A stretch of 42,626 nt of DNA. Origin: Thermoplasmata archaeon. Its GTDB lineage: Archaea > Thermoplasmatota > Thermoplasmata > Thermoplasmatales > Thermoplasmataceae. This document shows positions 1-8,151 of this stretch, one piece after another. The translations under genes were made by a program, and so were the position numbers. Under the pieces are notes generated by a model. It ran no database searches, was not told the origin of the DNA, and saw nothing but the letters and a program-made list of their open reading frames with translations. Where the stretch lies: contig JAKAAY010000014.1 in the NCBI GenBank assembly GCA_021802055.1, forward strand, positions 1 through 42,626, read 5' to 3'. How positions within the stretch are numbered: the stretch's first letter is position 1; every line of letters begins with the position of its first letter.

Positions 1-134
1 TTCGCGACCTGTTCCAGTACTTCTTCAAAGTCCTCATTCTCGAGGCTTATTACCTCGCCGCTGGGAAGGGTGATCTTTGCATAGTATATGTCGCCCTCTT
101 TGGAAATCTCAACCTCGGCCAATGTTTCCTGCAT
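1..134 (-). CDS. Hypothetical protein, N-terminal part only
   Basis: The window begins inside this leftward gene, so only the first 44 codons are visible. The start is the ATG complementary to 132-134 and the peptide begins MQETLAEVEISKEGD. It is acidic and reads as alternating short beta strands (EVEIS, IYYAKITL, EVISLE) followed by an acidic helix. I do not recognise the family. An AT-rich box (TTTAAA on the minus strand, about 172-178) lies some 40 bases before the ATG and could be its promoter. Only the open frame from a good ATG and the upstream box support it. Confidence 0.6.
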   Translation of the reverse strand, partial: MQETLAEVEISKEGDIYYAKITLPSGEVISLENEDFEEVLEQVA

Positions 135-203
135 AAAATCAAATTCGTGAACATATAGGTGTATATTATCTTTTTAAAGCCTCGCTGCAAGCCTGCAGTG
201 AAT

Positions 204-210
204 CTTTATA
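204..210 (+). promoter_or_regulatory. TATA-like box of the membrane protein gene at 237
   Basis: CTTTATA is centred about 30 bases before the ATG at 237, the spacing expected for a leaderless archaeal transcript. Confidence 0.5.
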
Positions 211-236
211 CCCAGATGTATCATGGACGTGGGTAA

Positions 237-785
237 ATGACTTCTCAGGGAACTAGTATCCTTCTTTATGCGATTTCGCTTTTTCCGGCCCTCCCTTTTG
301 GATCAACAGAATTCACTCTTATTGCCATAATCGGGCTGCTGTACATATTCAGGATTATCGGAGCCGTTAGGGGGGAAAAATACAGTAAAAGACGTCTCTA
401 CCTTCTTCCGACTTTCTATCTCCTTATAATGGTGCTGACTTTCTACACAACATCCACTTATGTGATTCTGGGGGCCGTCCTGTTAATCTTACTTGGGTTA
501 GGTGCAGGATATGCCATCAGTAAGAGAGCCAGTGTATTCGAGAAGAAAGGAAAGATATTCTTTAAGAGGTCCATGGCCGTCACCTCGCTTTGGACGGCAA
601 TGTTTGCCGTAAATATCCTGACTCCTCTTTACTATCCACAATATGACTACCCTGTTTATTTTTCCGTTTTCCTGACATTCCTCACAGGCATGATATGGGG
701 CCAGGTGTTGAGACTATCCGTAGAACATGCGGTTTTCAATAAGGAAGGACCTGGGAATGAGATTAAAGGAGAGGAAACACGCTGA
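237..785 (+). CDS. Multi-pass membrane protein of unknown function
   Basis: This 182-residue protein has about six hydrophobic segments, at roughly residues 5-20, 26-43, 54-72, 74-93, 112-130 and 140-160, and a charged C-terminal tail, so it should sit in the cytoplasmic membrane. A short basic loop (RGEKYSKRR) follows the second segment. The arrangement is faintly like the CcdC/DUF1453 family, but I see no diagnostic motif and do not assign it. The ATG follows a TATA-like box by about 30 bases, which fits leaderless initiation. It converges with the next gene, with 27 bases between the stops. Confidence 0.75.
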   Translation: MTSQGTSILLYAISLFPALPFGSTEFTLIAIIGLLYIFRIIGAVRGEKYSKRRLYLLPTFYLLIMVLTFYTTSTYVILGAVLLILLGLGAGYAISKRASVFEKKGKIFFKRSMAVTSLWTAMFAVNILTPLYYPQYDYPVYFSVFLTFLTGMIWGQVLRLSVEHAVFNKEGPGNEIKGEETR

Positions 786-812
786 ATTCCCCCATGTAAG
801 GATGGATATCGC

Positions 813-2840
813 TCAGGCCCCAAGCTTTTCAATGAGTTTCATAAGGCCATCAAACCCTTGCACAGTGGGATAGCAAGCATCCCGGCCGCAGACATTGAAG
901 GAAAATCCAGCATCACGAGCACCTCCACCCCCAGCATCTGTTTTCATGTACGTTATGTTTGGTAAATAATGGCGAGCGGTCTCACGATGGAGCGACTCAA
1001 GACTCCCTTTACCGTTACCTAATGCAATCTCCACTTTCAGGGATGGTCCAAGCGCTAAACCAGCCGCACTCATCATGAATGTGAAGAACATGGGATTTCT
1101 TCCAATCTCCGATCCGAAGTAACGGAAGACAGATTCAGCAGTTTCTTTATATCTTGAGTCGCCTGTCTTGAGATAGAGCAACTCCAGGCCATAAGCGGCC
1201 GCTGAGTTTCCTGAAGGAATAGATGTGTCGATCCCGTCTCTGATCATTGGTGAGAAACCTGTTTCCCTGGCTGCAGTGAAGCTGAATGCACCTCCCACAT
1301 CGTAAAATTTCTGTATCATGATGTCAGCAAGTACAATTGCTGTCTCCAGATATCTGCCTTCAAGGGTTGCATCGTGCAACTTCAGGGTGGCAAGCAGAAG
1401 AAAGCTGTAGTCGTCCAGAAAAGCATTGATTTCCCAATTTCCTCCCGAATATCTGTGACGCAGACTCTTTCCCGCGAAGTTGGTGTCCAATATGAAATCA
1501 ATAACCTGTTTCGCAGTGTCTAAAGCCAACTTATCGCAGCTGGCTCTGTAATAGTCCAGGATTCCGCTTACCATGAGCCCGTTCAGGTCACACAGGAGCT
1601 TTGTATCGGTTTCAGGCCTGATCCTCTTATTCCGGGACTCAGCCACCTTAGCAAGTTCTTTGCCAAACTTATCCTTAGAAATGATTTCAACTCCGGAGTT
1701 GTCGTTCTTGAGGTATAGAATATTTCTGCCAGTCTGCCTGCCTGTTGCCTCTTCCATAAAGTTTCCTGTTCTGGAGCAGTTAAATGCATCCGAGAAATGT
1801 TCCGCTTTCTCCGGGCCAAGTAAACTTTCAATCTCTTCAAGCCTCCAGAGGTAGTATTTACCCTCCTCACCCTCACTGTCCGCGTCGAGTGCCGTATAGA
1901 ACAGCCCCTCCGGGGAAAGCATCTCGTTCATCAGGAAAGCAAATGTCTGGCTTCCAACCTTCAGGTAGAATGCGTCCTGGGAAGCAAGGTATGCTTCGGA
2001 GTATGCAGAGAGCAACATGGCCTGATCGTAAAGCATCTTCTCAAAATGCGGGATAACCCATGCGCTGTCAGTTGAATACCTGTGAAACCCATAGCCGACC
2101 TGATCGAAAATTCCACCCATTCGCATAGCCCGGAGTGTTTGTAGTGCCATCTCCAGTGCCCCGGGCTCCTTGAACCTCCTGTAATATCTCAACAGGAAGA
2201 GGATATTGTGCGGAGATGGGAATTTGGGTCTGGTGCCAAAACCGCCGTTCACTTTATCAAAATTCGCTGAAAGTTCTGAAAACGTAGCCTTCATGGCATC
2301 TTCATATTCTAACTCTGAGCCTTCGGGGGGAGTTTTTTTCTGCAAATACTCTGCAATCCTGTCTGCCTGTTCGATCATCTTTTCTCTGCCCTCCTTCCAG
2401 AGCTCCTTCATTGAAATAGCCACCTCAATAAGTCCAGTCTGCCCTCTTCTGGAATTCTTCGGCATGTACGTCATTGCAAACACGGCGCGCCTGTCAGGCA
2501 GCAATATCATATTCAGGGGCCATCCCCCGCCACCCGTCATGGCCTGGCATACATCCATGTAAATCTTGTCGACATCCGGCCGTTCCTCCCTGTCCACCTT
2601 TATGCAAACAAAGACATCGTTCATGACTTTTCCGACTTCAGGGTCACTGAAGCTTTCTCTTTCCATAACGTGACACCAGTGGCAAGTGGAATAACCGATG
2701 CTAAGAAATACGGGTTTATCTTCAGCTTTGGCTTTTTCGAACGCCTCGTTTCCCCATGGGAACCAGTCCACGGGGTTATGGGCATGCTGTAACAGATAGG
2801 GACTTCTTTCCTTCACGAGCCTGTTGGTATATTCTGTCAT
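813..2840 (-). CDS. YyaL/SPATA20-family thioredoxin-domain protein
   Basis: This 675-residue protein has the DUF255 (SSP411/YyaL/spermatogenesis-associated protein 20) layout. An N-terminal thioredoxin-like domain opens with the family signature around [18 protein letters not shown] (13-30) and carries the C-x-x-C pair at C53/C56 (CHWC). A long alpha/alpha-toroid region follows, resembling N-acylglucosamine 2-epimerases and other sugar-processing folds, with conserved stretches such as [11 protein letters not shown] and DLNGLM. The length matches full-length homologues. The physiological substrate is unknown; a redox or glycan-related role is only inferred from the folds. It is transcribed leftward, divergent from the ArsB-type gene. 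A TATA-like box (about 2871-2879) and a perfect 7-bp inverted repeat (2846-2864) lie just upstream of its ATG. Confidence 0.9.
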   Translation of the reverse strand: MTEYTNRLVKERSPYLLQHAHNPVDWFPWGNEAFEKAKAEDKPVFLSIGYSTCHWCHVMERESFSDPEVGKVMNDVFVCIKVDREERPDVDKIYMDVCQAMTGGGGWPLNMILLPDRRAVFAMTYMPKNSRRGQTGLIEVAISMKELWKEGREKMIEQADRIAEYLQKKTPPEGSELEYEDAMKATFSELSANFDKVNGGFGTRPKFPSPHNILFLLRYYRRFKEPGALEMALQTLRAMRMGGIFDQVGYGFHRYSTDSAWVIPHFEKMLYDQAMLLSAYSEAYLASQDAFYLKVGSQTFAFLMNEMLSPEGLFYTALDADSEGEEGKYYLWRLEEIESLLGPEKAEHFSDAFNCSRTGNFMEEATGRQTGRNILYLKNDNSGVEIISKDKFGKELAKVAESRNKRIRPETDTKLLCDLNGLMVSGILDYYRASCDKLALDTAKQVIDFILDTNFAGKSLRHRYSGGNWEINAFLDDYSFLLLATLKLHDATLEGRYLETAIVLADIMIQKFYDVGGAFSFTAARETGFSPMIRDGIDTSIPSGNSAAAYGLELLYLKTGDSRYKETAESVFRYFGSEIGRNPMFFTFMMSAAGLALGPSLKVEIALGNGKGSLESLHRETARHYLPNITYMKTDAGGGGARDAGFSFNVCGRDACYPTVQGFDGLMKLIEKLGA

Positions 2841-2845
2841 TCTCT

Positions 2846-2864
2846 CTTTACCTACAGGGTAAAG
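2846..2864. promoter_or_regulatory. 7-bp perfect inverted repeat, possible operator
   Basis: CTTTACC (2846-2852) and GGTAAAG (2858-2864) form a perfect inverted repeat with a 5-base centre. It lies 6 to 24 bases before the ATG at 2840, between that start and a TATA-like box (GAATATACC on the minus strand). It could be a repressor site or an mRNA leader hairpin. Confidence 0.35.
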
Positions 2865-2974
2865 TTGTCTATGGTATATTCACATATCGAAACTGAAAGT
2901 TGAACAGAGCAGGCTACCTATGCATACTTTTTCCATACTGAACCATTCTTATTCACAGAAGGATTACCTGTCGA

Positions 2975-4261
2975 TTGAACGTTCTTTACATCGCGTCCCT
3001 GCTCATTTTTGCCGCTACTATCATCGCAGTGGAGAAGAGGCCAAGCAAGATAGGCATAGGCTATCCGCCCGTAATAGGCGGGATAGTATGCCTCGTTCTG
3101 GGCATAACCCCCCTGAGAGACCTTATCGTGATCTGGAACATTGTCTGGAATTCCACCTTTACTTTCGTTGCCATCATTATCTACACCCTCATCCTAGAGG
3201 AGGCTGGCTTCTTTTCATATGTTGCAATAAAATTTGTAAGGTTTGCCGGGGGATCTTCGAGAAAAGCCTTCGTGCTGCTTATCGTGCTCGGGTCAATCCT
3301 GTCCGGGGTATTCGCCAACGACGGGGCCATACTTATCCTGACTCCCATCGTGTATTCCATCCTGAAGCATACCCGGGCGCCCAGGTCACTGTACCTGCCA
3401 TTCCTGTTCAGCATTGGATTTATCGCTGATACTGCCAGTTCTCCGCTTGTCATCAGCAACCTGGTCAACATAATCACGGCCAGTTATTTCCGGATCGAGT
3501 TTGTGTCATACGCAGAGGTGATGATACTCCCTGCCATGGTTGCAGCAGCCACCAGCCTTGCAATGCTCTACATCCTCTACCGGAAAAGCCTTAACTTTGA
3601 ATTCAAGCAGGAGTTCCTGCCCAAACCTGAATCGGTGATAAAAGACAGGGTGATTTTTTCCATTGCTGTACCGTTTACAGTATTTCTCATGGCTGCATAT
3701 GCGATTACTGGGTTTTTCTCCATTCCCATAGCATTTATTGCAGTCCCAGGAGCACTGATCCTTCTTGGCATCTCGGGGCGCAGCAGGACCATCAACACTC
3801 TCAAGGTCCTTAAGGAAGCGCCCTGGCATATTGTATACTTTTCACTGGGTATGTACGTAATTGTCTTTGGCATGGGCTATCAGGGCCTCGACTCTCAACT
3901 TTCATCGATTCTCGTATATCTTTCCGGTCTTGGCAGTTTTGCCTCCATAGTCCTCTCAGGCCTGCTGTTTTCGTTCCTTGCGGGCATACTCAACAACCTG
4001 CCTTCGGTAATGATTGGAAACCTCTCCATTGCGCATGCAGGACTCAGCCATAATCTTGCATTCGCAAACGTCGTAGGTAACGATATAGGACCCAAATTCA
4101 CTCCAATAGGCTCGCTTGCCACTCTTCTCTGGATTTACTCTATCGAGAAGAAAGGGGATATAAAAATCTCCTGGAAATATTATATGAAGGTTGGCTCCAT
4201 TCTGACTCTTCCCGTTCTGCTATGCACCCTCGTCACCCTCTGGTTTGTGACGGCAGTATGA
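2975..4261 (+). CDS. arsB: ArsB-type anion permease
   Basis: This 428-residue, very hydrophobic protein with roughly 11-12 membrane segments matches the ArsB branch of the ArsB/NhaD permease family. Two family signatures are visible: FANDGAIL at about 113-120, and NDIGPKFTPIGSLATLLW at about 369-386, where the ArsB consensus reads NDLGPKxTPIGSLATLLWL. Such proteins export arsenite, or move related anions, using the membrane potential, alone or with an ArsA ATPase. No arsA, arsC or arsR is nearby, so the substrate is not proven. The start is a TTG, about 11 bases after AAGGA (2959-2963); the frame is closed by a TGA at 2939-2941, so no upstream ATG is available. It is divergent from the YyaL-like gene and followed by the histidine phosphatases. 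Confidence 0.8.
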   Translation: MNVLYIASLLIFAATIIAVEKRPSKIGIGYPPVIGGIVCLVLGITPLRDLIVIWNIVWNSTFTFVAIIIYTLILEEAGFFSYVAIKFVRFAGGSSRKAFVLLIVLGSILSGVFANDGAILILTPIVYSILKHTRAPRSLYLPFLFSIGFIADTASSPLVISNLVNIITASYFRIEFVSYAEVMILPAMVAAATSLAMLYILYRKSLNFEFKQEFLPKPESVIKDRVIFSIAVPFTVFLMAAYAITGFFSIPIAFIAVPGALILLGISGRSRTINTLKVLKEAPWHIVYFSLGMYVIVFGMGYQGLDSQLSSILVYLSGLGSFASIVLSGLLFSFLAGILNNLPSVMIGNLSIAHAGLSHNLAFANVVGNDIGPKFTPIGSLATLLWIYSIEKKGDIKISWKYYMKVGSILTLPVLLCTLVTLWFVTAV

Positions 4262-4286
4262 TATTGCCATTTGCGATTACCACTGG

Positions 4287-4880
4287 ATGTCATTCCTAGT
4301 CCTCTTAAGACACGGTGAGAGCGAATCTAACATCTGCGGGATACTCTCATCTGATCTGGAAGGATACCCATTGACTGATAAGGGAAGAATCCAGGCTGCC
4401 CGCTGTTCTCATGAGATGAGGGGCCTAAGATTTGGAGGGATTTTCACCAGCCCTGTTCAGAGGGCACGTGAAACAGCAGGAATCATTGCCGGGGAGATTG
4501 GAATAGCGCCCAAGGTGGATCAAAGGTTGATTGAAACGGCAATGGGGAAGCTGAACAACACCAGTGCGAAGGACGCGATCCGGGCGGACAGGATAAGGGC
4601 AGGATCAGAATCGTGGGAGTCTCAGGCAAGGCGCATGCGGGAGTTCATGGCAGGGATCTCGGAAAATACCATAGCAGTGAGCCATGCAATGCCCATCAGG
4701 GCTCTCGTGTCAAGCATAATGGAAATGGATGAGATTGAGTCATTCGGAATCGAAATAGGGTTCGTCTCAATCACGGTTATTGACGTTGGATCTGAGCGGG
4801 TCGAGTCCATTGGTGCAAGGAGCATAACTCCCAGGCTCAGGTCAATCCTGTCAGGTGGCAGGTCAGAGGGCGGAGCATGA
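4287..4880 (+). CDS. Histidine phosphatase family protein (copy 1)
   Basis: This 197-residue member of the phosphoglycerate mutase-like histidine phosphatase superfamily has the nucleophilic histidine in LLRHGES (H9), the arginine-rich TSPVQRARETA segment (55-64) that helps bind phosphate, and the second catalytic histidine in SHAMPIR (H133). Such enzymes form a phosphohistidine intermediate; the substrate here is unknown. It lies 25 bases after the permease gene and its stop overlaps the start of a second, similar phosphatase gene by four bases (ATGA), so the two are surely co-transcribed. The proteins look like diverged tandem duplicates (RHGESESN near both N termini and LNNT near residue 90 of both). 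Confidence 0.85.
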   Translation: MSFLVLLRHGESESNICGILSSDLEGYPLTDKGRIQAARCSHEMRGLRFGGIFTSPVQRARETAGIIAGEIGIAPKVDQRLIETAMGKLNNTSAKDAIRADRIRAGSESWESQARRMREFMAGISENTIAVSHAMPIRALVSSIMEMDEIESFGIEIGFVSITVIDVGSERVESIGARSITPRLRSILSGGRSEGGA

Positions 4881-5467
4881 CCAGGCGCCTGCTTTTTATC
4901 AGGCATGGGGAGAGTGAGTCCAACAGGCTTGGGCTTATATCCAACTGCAGAGACAGATATCATCTCCTTGAAGAGGGAAAGGAGCAGATCAATTTTATTT
5001 CGGAACATATCCACAATTTTGGCCTGAAGGTTGTATATACAAGTCCCTATGCCAGGGCAAGGGAAAGTGCAGAGATAATTTCATCAAACCTCGGCATTCC
5101 CATCATTGCGGACGAAAGGCTCAGGGAGACAGACTACGGTCAATTGAACAACACTGTCATGGTCGGGAGGGTGATAGACATGGACCCTGAAATGGCAAGA
5201 GAGCGGGGAGTGGAAAGTCTGGAATCCCACCGACTCAGAACAGACTCCTTTATGTCTGGCTGCCCGGACAGATCGGCAATTGTAACGCATGGGCTCGTTG
5301 TAAGGGCCGCCGTATCCATTATAACGGGGATAGGCCAGGATGAAATGGGAGGAATCCACATACGTCCCGGCTCCATGACCCTGCTGGATGCTGATCTGAA
5401 GAAAGTATACTCCATCGGTAATTTTCTCGTTTCAGGCAGAATGCAGAAAACATTCTCCCTGGACTAG
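4877..5467 (+). CDS. Histidine phosphatase family protein (copy 2)
   Basis: This 196-residue histidine phosphatase has the same architecture as its upstream neighbour: FIRHGESESN (H10 as nucleophile), TSPYARARESA (55-65) and the second histidine in THGLVVRA (H138). The ATG overlaps the previous stop (ATGA at 4877-4880), implying translational coupling. The pair probably arose by tandem duplication; whether they act as a heteromer or on different phosphoesters cannot be told from sequence. The stop overlaps by four bases the stop end of the convergent GAF-domain gene. Confidence 0.85.
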   Translation: MTRRLLFIRHGESESNRLGLISNCRDRYHLLEEGKEQINFISEHIHNFGLKVVYTSPYARARESAEIISSNLGIPIIADERLRETDYGQLNNTVMVGRVIDMDPEMARERGVESLESHRLRTDSFMSGCPDRSAIVTHGLVVRAAVSIITGIGQDEMGGIHIRPGSMTLLDADLKKVYSIGNFLVSGRMQKTFSLD

Positions 5468-5916
5468 AAGAAACTTTCCCCGAGCATATTGGCGATTTCT
5501 GTCACAAATCTCTCGTCTTCCTTGTCAAAGGCGTTCTTCAAGTCGGAATCTATGTCAATCTCACCAACTGCAAATCCGTTTTTCCTGACTGGAACCACCA
5601 GTTCTGATCTTGTTGTAGGGAAGCAGGCCAGATACTTTGAGTTTGATTTGACGTCGGCTTCGTTCACTATCTCGTTCTTTAGGACGGCAAGGCTACAGAG
5701 CCCATCCCCCAGGGCAATCTGCACGTGCTGGGTCTTTTCCCCCTCGAAGGTGTCTAGTTGAAGTTTATCCCCGGAGAGTACATAGATGCCTACCCAGTTG
5801 AACTTGTTTTCCTTCTGTTTCAGCCCACTGCACACATACGAAAAGGCGCTCTTTTTGCCATCCTTGACACGTGCCCTCAGTTCTTCTATGAAATTACGCC
5901 GCTCCTGTCTGTTCAT
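5464..5916 (-). CDS. GAF-domain protein, fRMsr-like (free methionine-(R)-sulfoxide reductase family)
   Basis: This is a single GAF domain of 150 residues with the fRMsr pattern: NWVGIYVL (40-47), LGDGLCSLAV (69-78), the YLACFPTTRSELVVPV segment (95-110) and GEIDIDS. fRMsr enzymes reduce free methionine-R-sulfoxide with three cysteines. Two are retained with the family spacing of 24 (C74 and C98), while the position ten residues before C74 is histidine (H64) instead of the third cysteine. It may be a reductase with altered recycling or a ligand-binding GAF protein. I chose the ATG at 5916: a TATA-like box (TTATAAATT, 5938-5946) lies 26 bases before it, whereas the ATG at 5928 would be too close to the box. 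Confidence 0.75.
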   Translation of the reverse strand: MNRQERRNFIEELRARVKDGKKSAFSYVCSGLKQKENKFNWVGIYVLSGDKLQLDTFEGEKTQHVQIALGDGLCSLAVLKNEIVNEADVKSNSKYLACFPTTRSELVVPVRKNGFAVGEIDIDSDLKNAFDKEDERFVTEIANMLGESFF

Positions 5917-5936
5917 CCCAGAGATCATTTTGTGCG

Positions 5937-5947
5937 GTTATAAATTC
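5937..5947 (-). promoter_or_regulatory. TATA-like box of the GAF-domain gene
   Basis: On the minus strand this reads AATTTATAACC. It is centred about 26 bases before the ATG at 5916 but only about 15 before the ATG at 5928, and so favours the shorter start. Confidence 0.5.
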
Positions 5948-6177
5948 GTAACGGTACCAGGGGGCGTCCAGTGAACCTTCTAACCGTGGGACTTTGTCCA
6001 CTGCAGTTATCCTCTGCGGCTCTGGTAGTTAACCTATGCAGGGGTGAGGGTAAGATTTACTGTGACATCCTCCCACCCCTAAAGGGTGTGGGATTTCTCG
6101 CTCACAGATGTTAAAAATGCACGACTTTCTATCTGAAAGCAACGGGGCGGTGACCGGTGCAAGGTTGATCCTACGTG
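5948..6177. other. Non-coding stretch between the GAF gene and cysS
   Basis: No credible gene was seen. The stretch holds the hairpin at 6064-6100 described separately, a TTAACC-rich segment around 6029-6034, and an ACCGGT palindrome near 6153. No tRNA could be folded by eye. Confidence 0.5.
6064..6100 (-). mobile_element. Solo IS200/IS605-like end (hairpin remnant)
   Basis: GACATCCTCCCACCCCTAAA, then GGGTGTGGGATTTCTC, closely resembles the right end that follows tnpB genes in IS200/IS605 (IS1341-type) elements, here inverted. CCCACCCCT (6072-6080) pairs with GGGTGTGGG (6084-6092) around AAA, with one mismatch and one wobble. No tnpA or tnpB remnant lies beside it, since cysS begins within 130 bases. 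I read it as a solo end or tiny remnant. The similarity to IS ends is from memory, not from a search. Confidence 0.45.
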
Positions 6178-6189
6178 CTTATATAAAAT
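6178..6189 (+). promoter_or_regulatory. TATA-like box of cysS
   Basis: CTTATATAAAAT is about 35 bases before the GTG at 6218. It ends only 5 bases before the ATG at 6194, so that ATG would not be in the mRNA of this promoter. Confidence 0.5.
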
Positions 6190-6217
6190 ATAAATGTCCC
6201 CAGTAAATAGCCTTATC

Positions 6218-7591
6218 GTGAATATATACAACACCCTCACACGCAGGCTGGAAGAGATAGTGCCAATGAAGAGAGGCAGGATCCGGCTATTTGTTTGCGG
6301 GCCAACGGTGTTCAATTTCATTCATCTGGGAAACGCCAGAACTTTTGTCCTCTTCGATTCTCTCGCCAAATACCTCACCGCTTCGGGTTATGAAGTTTTC
6401 TATCTTCAGAACATCACGGACATAGACGACAAGACTTTGAAGGTTGCAGCACAGACAGGTGTGCCATGGCAGGACGTTTCCAGCAGATTTTTTGAGGAAT
6501 ATCTCAGGGACATGAAGGCGCTGGGTGTGGATTCTGTTAACGTATACGCTAAGGCCACACTGTATATGGATGAGATCAGGTCCCAGATAAGGAGATTGAT
6601 GAACAGGGGATACGCCTACGAGACCCAGGACGGAGTGTATTTTCATGTTGAAAAATTCAGGGATATGGGTGAACTTTCTGGACAGAAGCTGGACAAGGTG
6701 GTACCCGGAAGCAGAGTTGTTCCAAGCGAACAAAAAATCAATCCTGTAGATTTTGTGCTGTGGAAGAAGCATAAGGCAGGAGAACCATCATGGGATTCGC
6801 CATGGGGCCCGGGAAGACCTGGATGGCACATAGAAGACACGGCCATTACTGAGAGCTTCTTTGGTTCCATGTACGATATCCATGGCGGCGGAAAAGACCT
6901 CGTGTTCCCACACCATGAAGCTGAGATTGGGCAGATGCGTGCCATATCCGGCAAGAAACACCTGGCAAGATACTGGATCCACGGGGGTTATCTCAACATG
7001 GGCGCGGACAAGATGTCAAAATCGGCAGGAAATTTTATAATGCTCAGGGAGGCACTTAAGAAATATACAAGGCAGCAGATCCGGTTCTTCCTGCTGAATG
7101 CCAATTACGCCTCTGACCTCCTTTACACAGAAGAACTGTTTAAGGCTTCATGTGAAGCGCTGGATAGAATACAGCATGCTTACGACATGGCGCTCGAAAA
7201 TGTTGACCGCCGGGAGTCAAACACGCTCAGCACAGGATACTACCTGTCGAGAATCAAGGGGCATCTGGATAATAATTTTGATACTAGGTCCGTTTTTGCC
7301 ACTCTCCTGGAAATGTCTTCGGAGATTTTCAGGACTGGCGGCAGGCTGCAGGGAGACTCCGCATCGGGGGCCATTGAGACGTTCCAGTATGTGGACAACA
7401 TTTTAGGCATTCTGGCGCAGGGGTCTGCAGCGTCAGACACCGGCAGGATCATCGAGGGAATTCTGAGGCTCAGGGAGGAATTCAGGAGAAGGAAGGACTT
7501 TTCAACCTCAGACATGATACGGAGGATTCTTGAGGACAGTGGAGTCAGGATTGAGGATGATGCGAGTGGCACTAAGTGGAAGATAGGTTAA
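6218..7591 (+). CDS. cysS: Cysteinyl-tRNA synthetase
   Basis: This class I synthetase attaches cysteine to tRNA(Cys). From the GTG at 6218 it is 457 residues and begins VNIYNTLTRR, the usual CysRS opening. CGPTVFNFIHLGNA (27-40) contains the HIGH-type motif, KMSKS is at 265-269 and FPHHEAE at 230-236. The zinc-site position that is cysteine in bacterial CysRS (WHIEC) is aspartate here (WHIED, D207); from memory some archaeal enzymes share this. An in-frame ATG at 6194 would add eight residues, but the TATA-like box at 6178-6189 nearly abuts it, so I prefer GTG 6218. The gene is followed after one base by a nicotinamidase-like gene and so may head an operon with NAD salvage. Confidence 0.95.
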   Translation: MNIYNTLTRRLEEIVPMKRGRIRLFVCGPTVFNFIHLGNARTFVLFDSLAKYLTASGYEVFYLQNITDIDDKTLKVAAQTGVPWQDVSSRFFEEYLRDMKALGVDSVNVYAKATLYMDEIRSQIRRLMNRGYAYETQDGVYFHVEKFRDMGELSGQKLDKVVPGSRVVPSEQKINPVDFVLWKKHKAGEPSWDSPWGPGRPGWHIEDTAITESFFGSMYDIHGGGKDLVFPHHEAEIGQMRAISGKKHLARYWIHGGYLNMGADKMSKSAGNFIMLREALKKYTRQQIRFFLLNANYASDLLYTEELFKASCEALDRIQHAYDMALENVDRRESNTLSTGYYLSRIKGHLDNNFDTRSVFATLLEMSSEIFRTGGRLQGDSASGAIETFQYVDNILGILAQGSAASDTGRIIEGILRLREEFRRRKDFSTSDMIRRILEDSGVRIEDDASGTKWKIG

Positions 7592-7592
7592 A

Positions 7593-8150
7593 ATGACGGG
7601 AAACAGCCATGAAAAAATAGCCATAGTCGTTGTGGATCTTGTCAATGACTTTGTAAGCGGTAAATTCGGTTCTCCCAGAGCCGAAGAAGTGGTAAGACAT
7701 GCAGCCGACTTCCTCAGAGATGCCCTGGGTAAACCAATGATTGTGTTCACCCTGGACACCCACATAAGGGGCGATCCGGAATTCAAGGTATGGGGAGAAC
7801 ACTGCCTCATGGATACCAACGCATCGGAACTGGCTCCCGAACTCAGGGACATCAGCGGTTTCAGGATCAGGAAGAGGCACTACGACAGCTTTTACGATTC
7901 CGACCTTGACGGGCTCCTCAGGTCTAAGGGCGTAACCAAAGTTTTCCTGATGGGTATAAGCACAGACATATGCGTCCTGCACACCTGTTCAGGGGCTTTC
8001 TTCAGGAACTACAGAATAAGCGTCATCAGTGATCTGTGTGCTTCTCTTGACGGAGGCAGGCACTTAAAAGCACTGGATGACATGAAGCTTCTATATGGAG
8101 CCAAAATCACTGATGCCAGACACGCTTTAGAGGAGATAAAGGAGAACTGA
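7593..8150 (+). CDS. pncA: Nicotinamidase-like cysteine hydrolase (isochorismatase superfamily)
   Basis: This 185-residue protein has the complete catalytic triad of the isochorismatase/nicotinamidase fold: D15 (VVVDLVNDF), K94 (IRKRHYDSF) and nucleophile C127 in GISTDICVLHTC. Metal-binding residues typical of PncA are also present: D55-x-H57 and H70 in WGEHC. PncA hydrolyses nicotinamide to nicotinate and ammonia. The next gene, two bases downstream, is nicotinate phosphoribosyltransferase, which uses that nicotinate, so nicotinamidase activity is the best reading. A different amidohydrolase of the same fold is possible. Its intact triad contrasts with the degenerate relative at 28206-28799. 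Confidence 0.85.
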   Translation: MTGNSHEKIAIVVVDLVNDFVSGKFGSPRAEEVVRHAADFLRDALGKPMIVFTLDTHIRGDPEFKVWGEHCLMDTNASELAPELRDISGFRIRKRHYDSFYDSDLDGLLRSKGVTKVFLMGISTDICVLHTCSGAFFRNYRISVISDLCASLDGGRHLKALDDMKLLYGAKITDARHALEEIKEN

Positions 8151-8151
8151 A

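Noticed and set aside
2920-3429. Rightward open frame of 169 residues from an ATG at 2920
   Set aside because: It overlaps the ArsB-type gene in another frame; its product is rich in His/Arg/Cys with no domain, while the ArsB frame gives clear family motifs.
5948-6060. Possible tRNA between the GAF gene and cysS
   Set aside because: Neither strand gives a complete acceptor stem, anticodon loop and GTTCAA-type T-loop.
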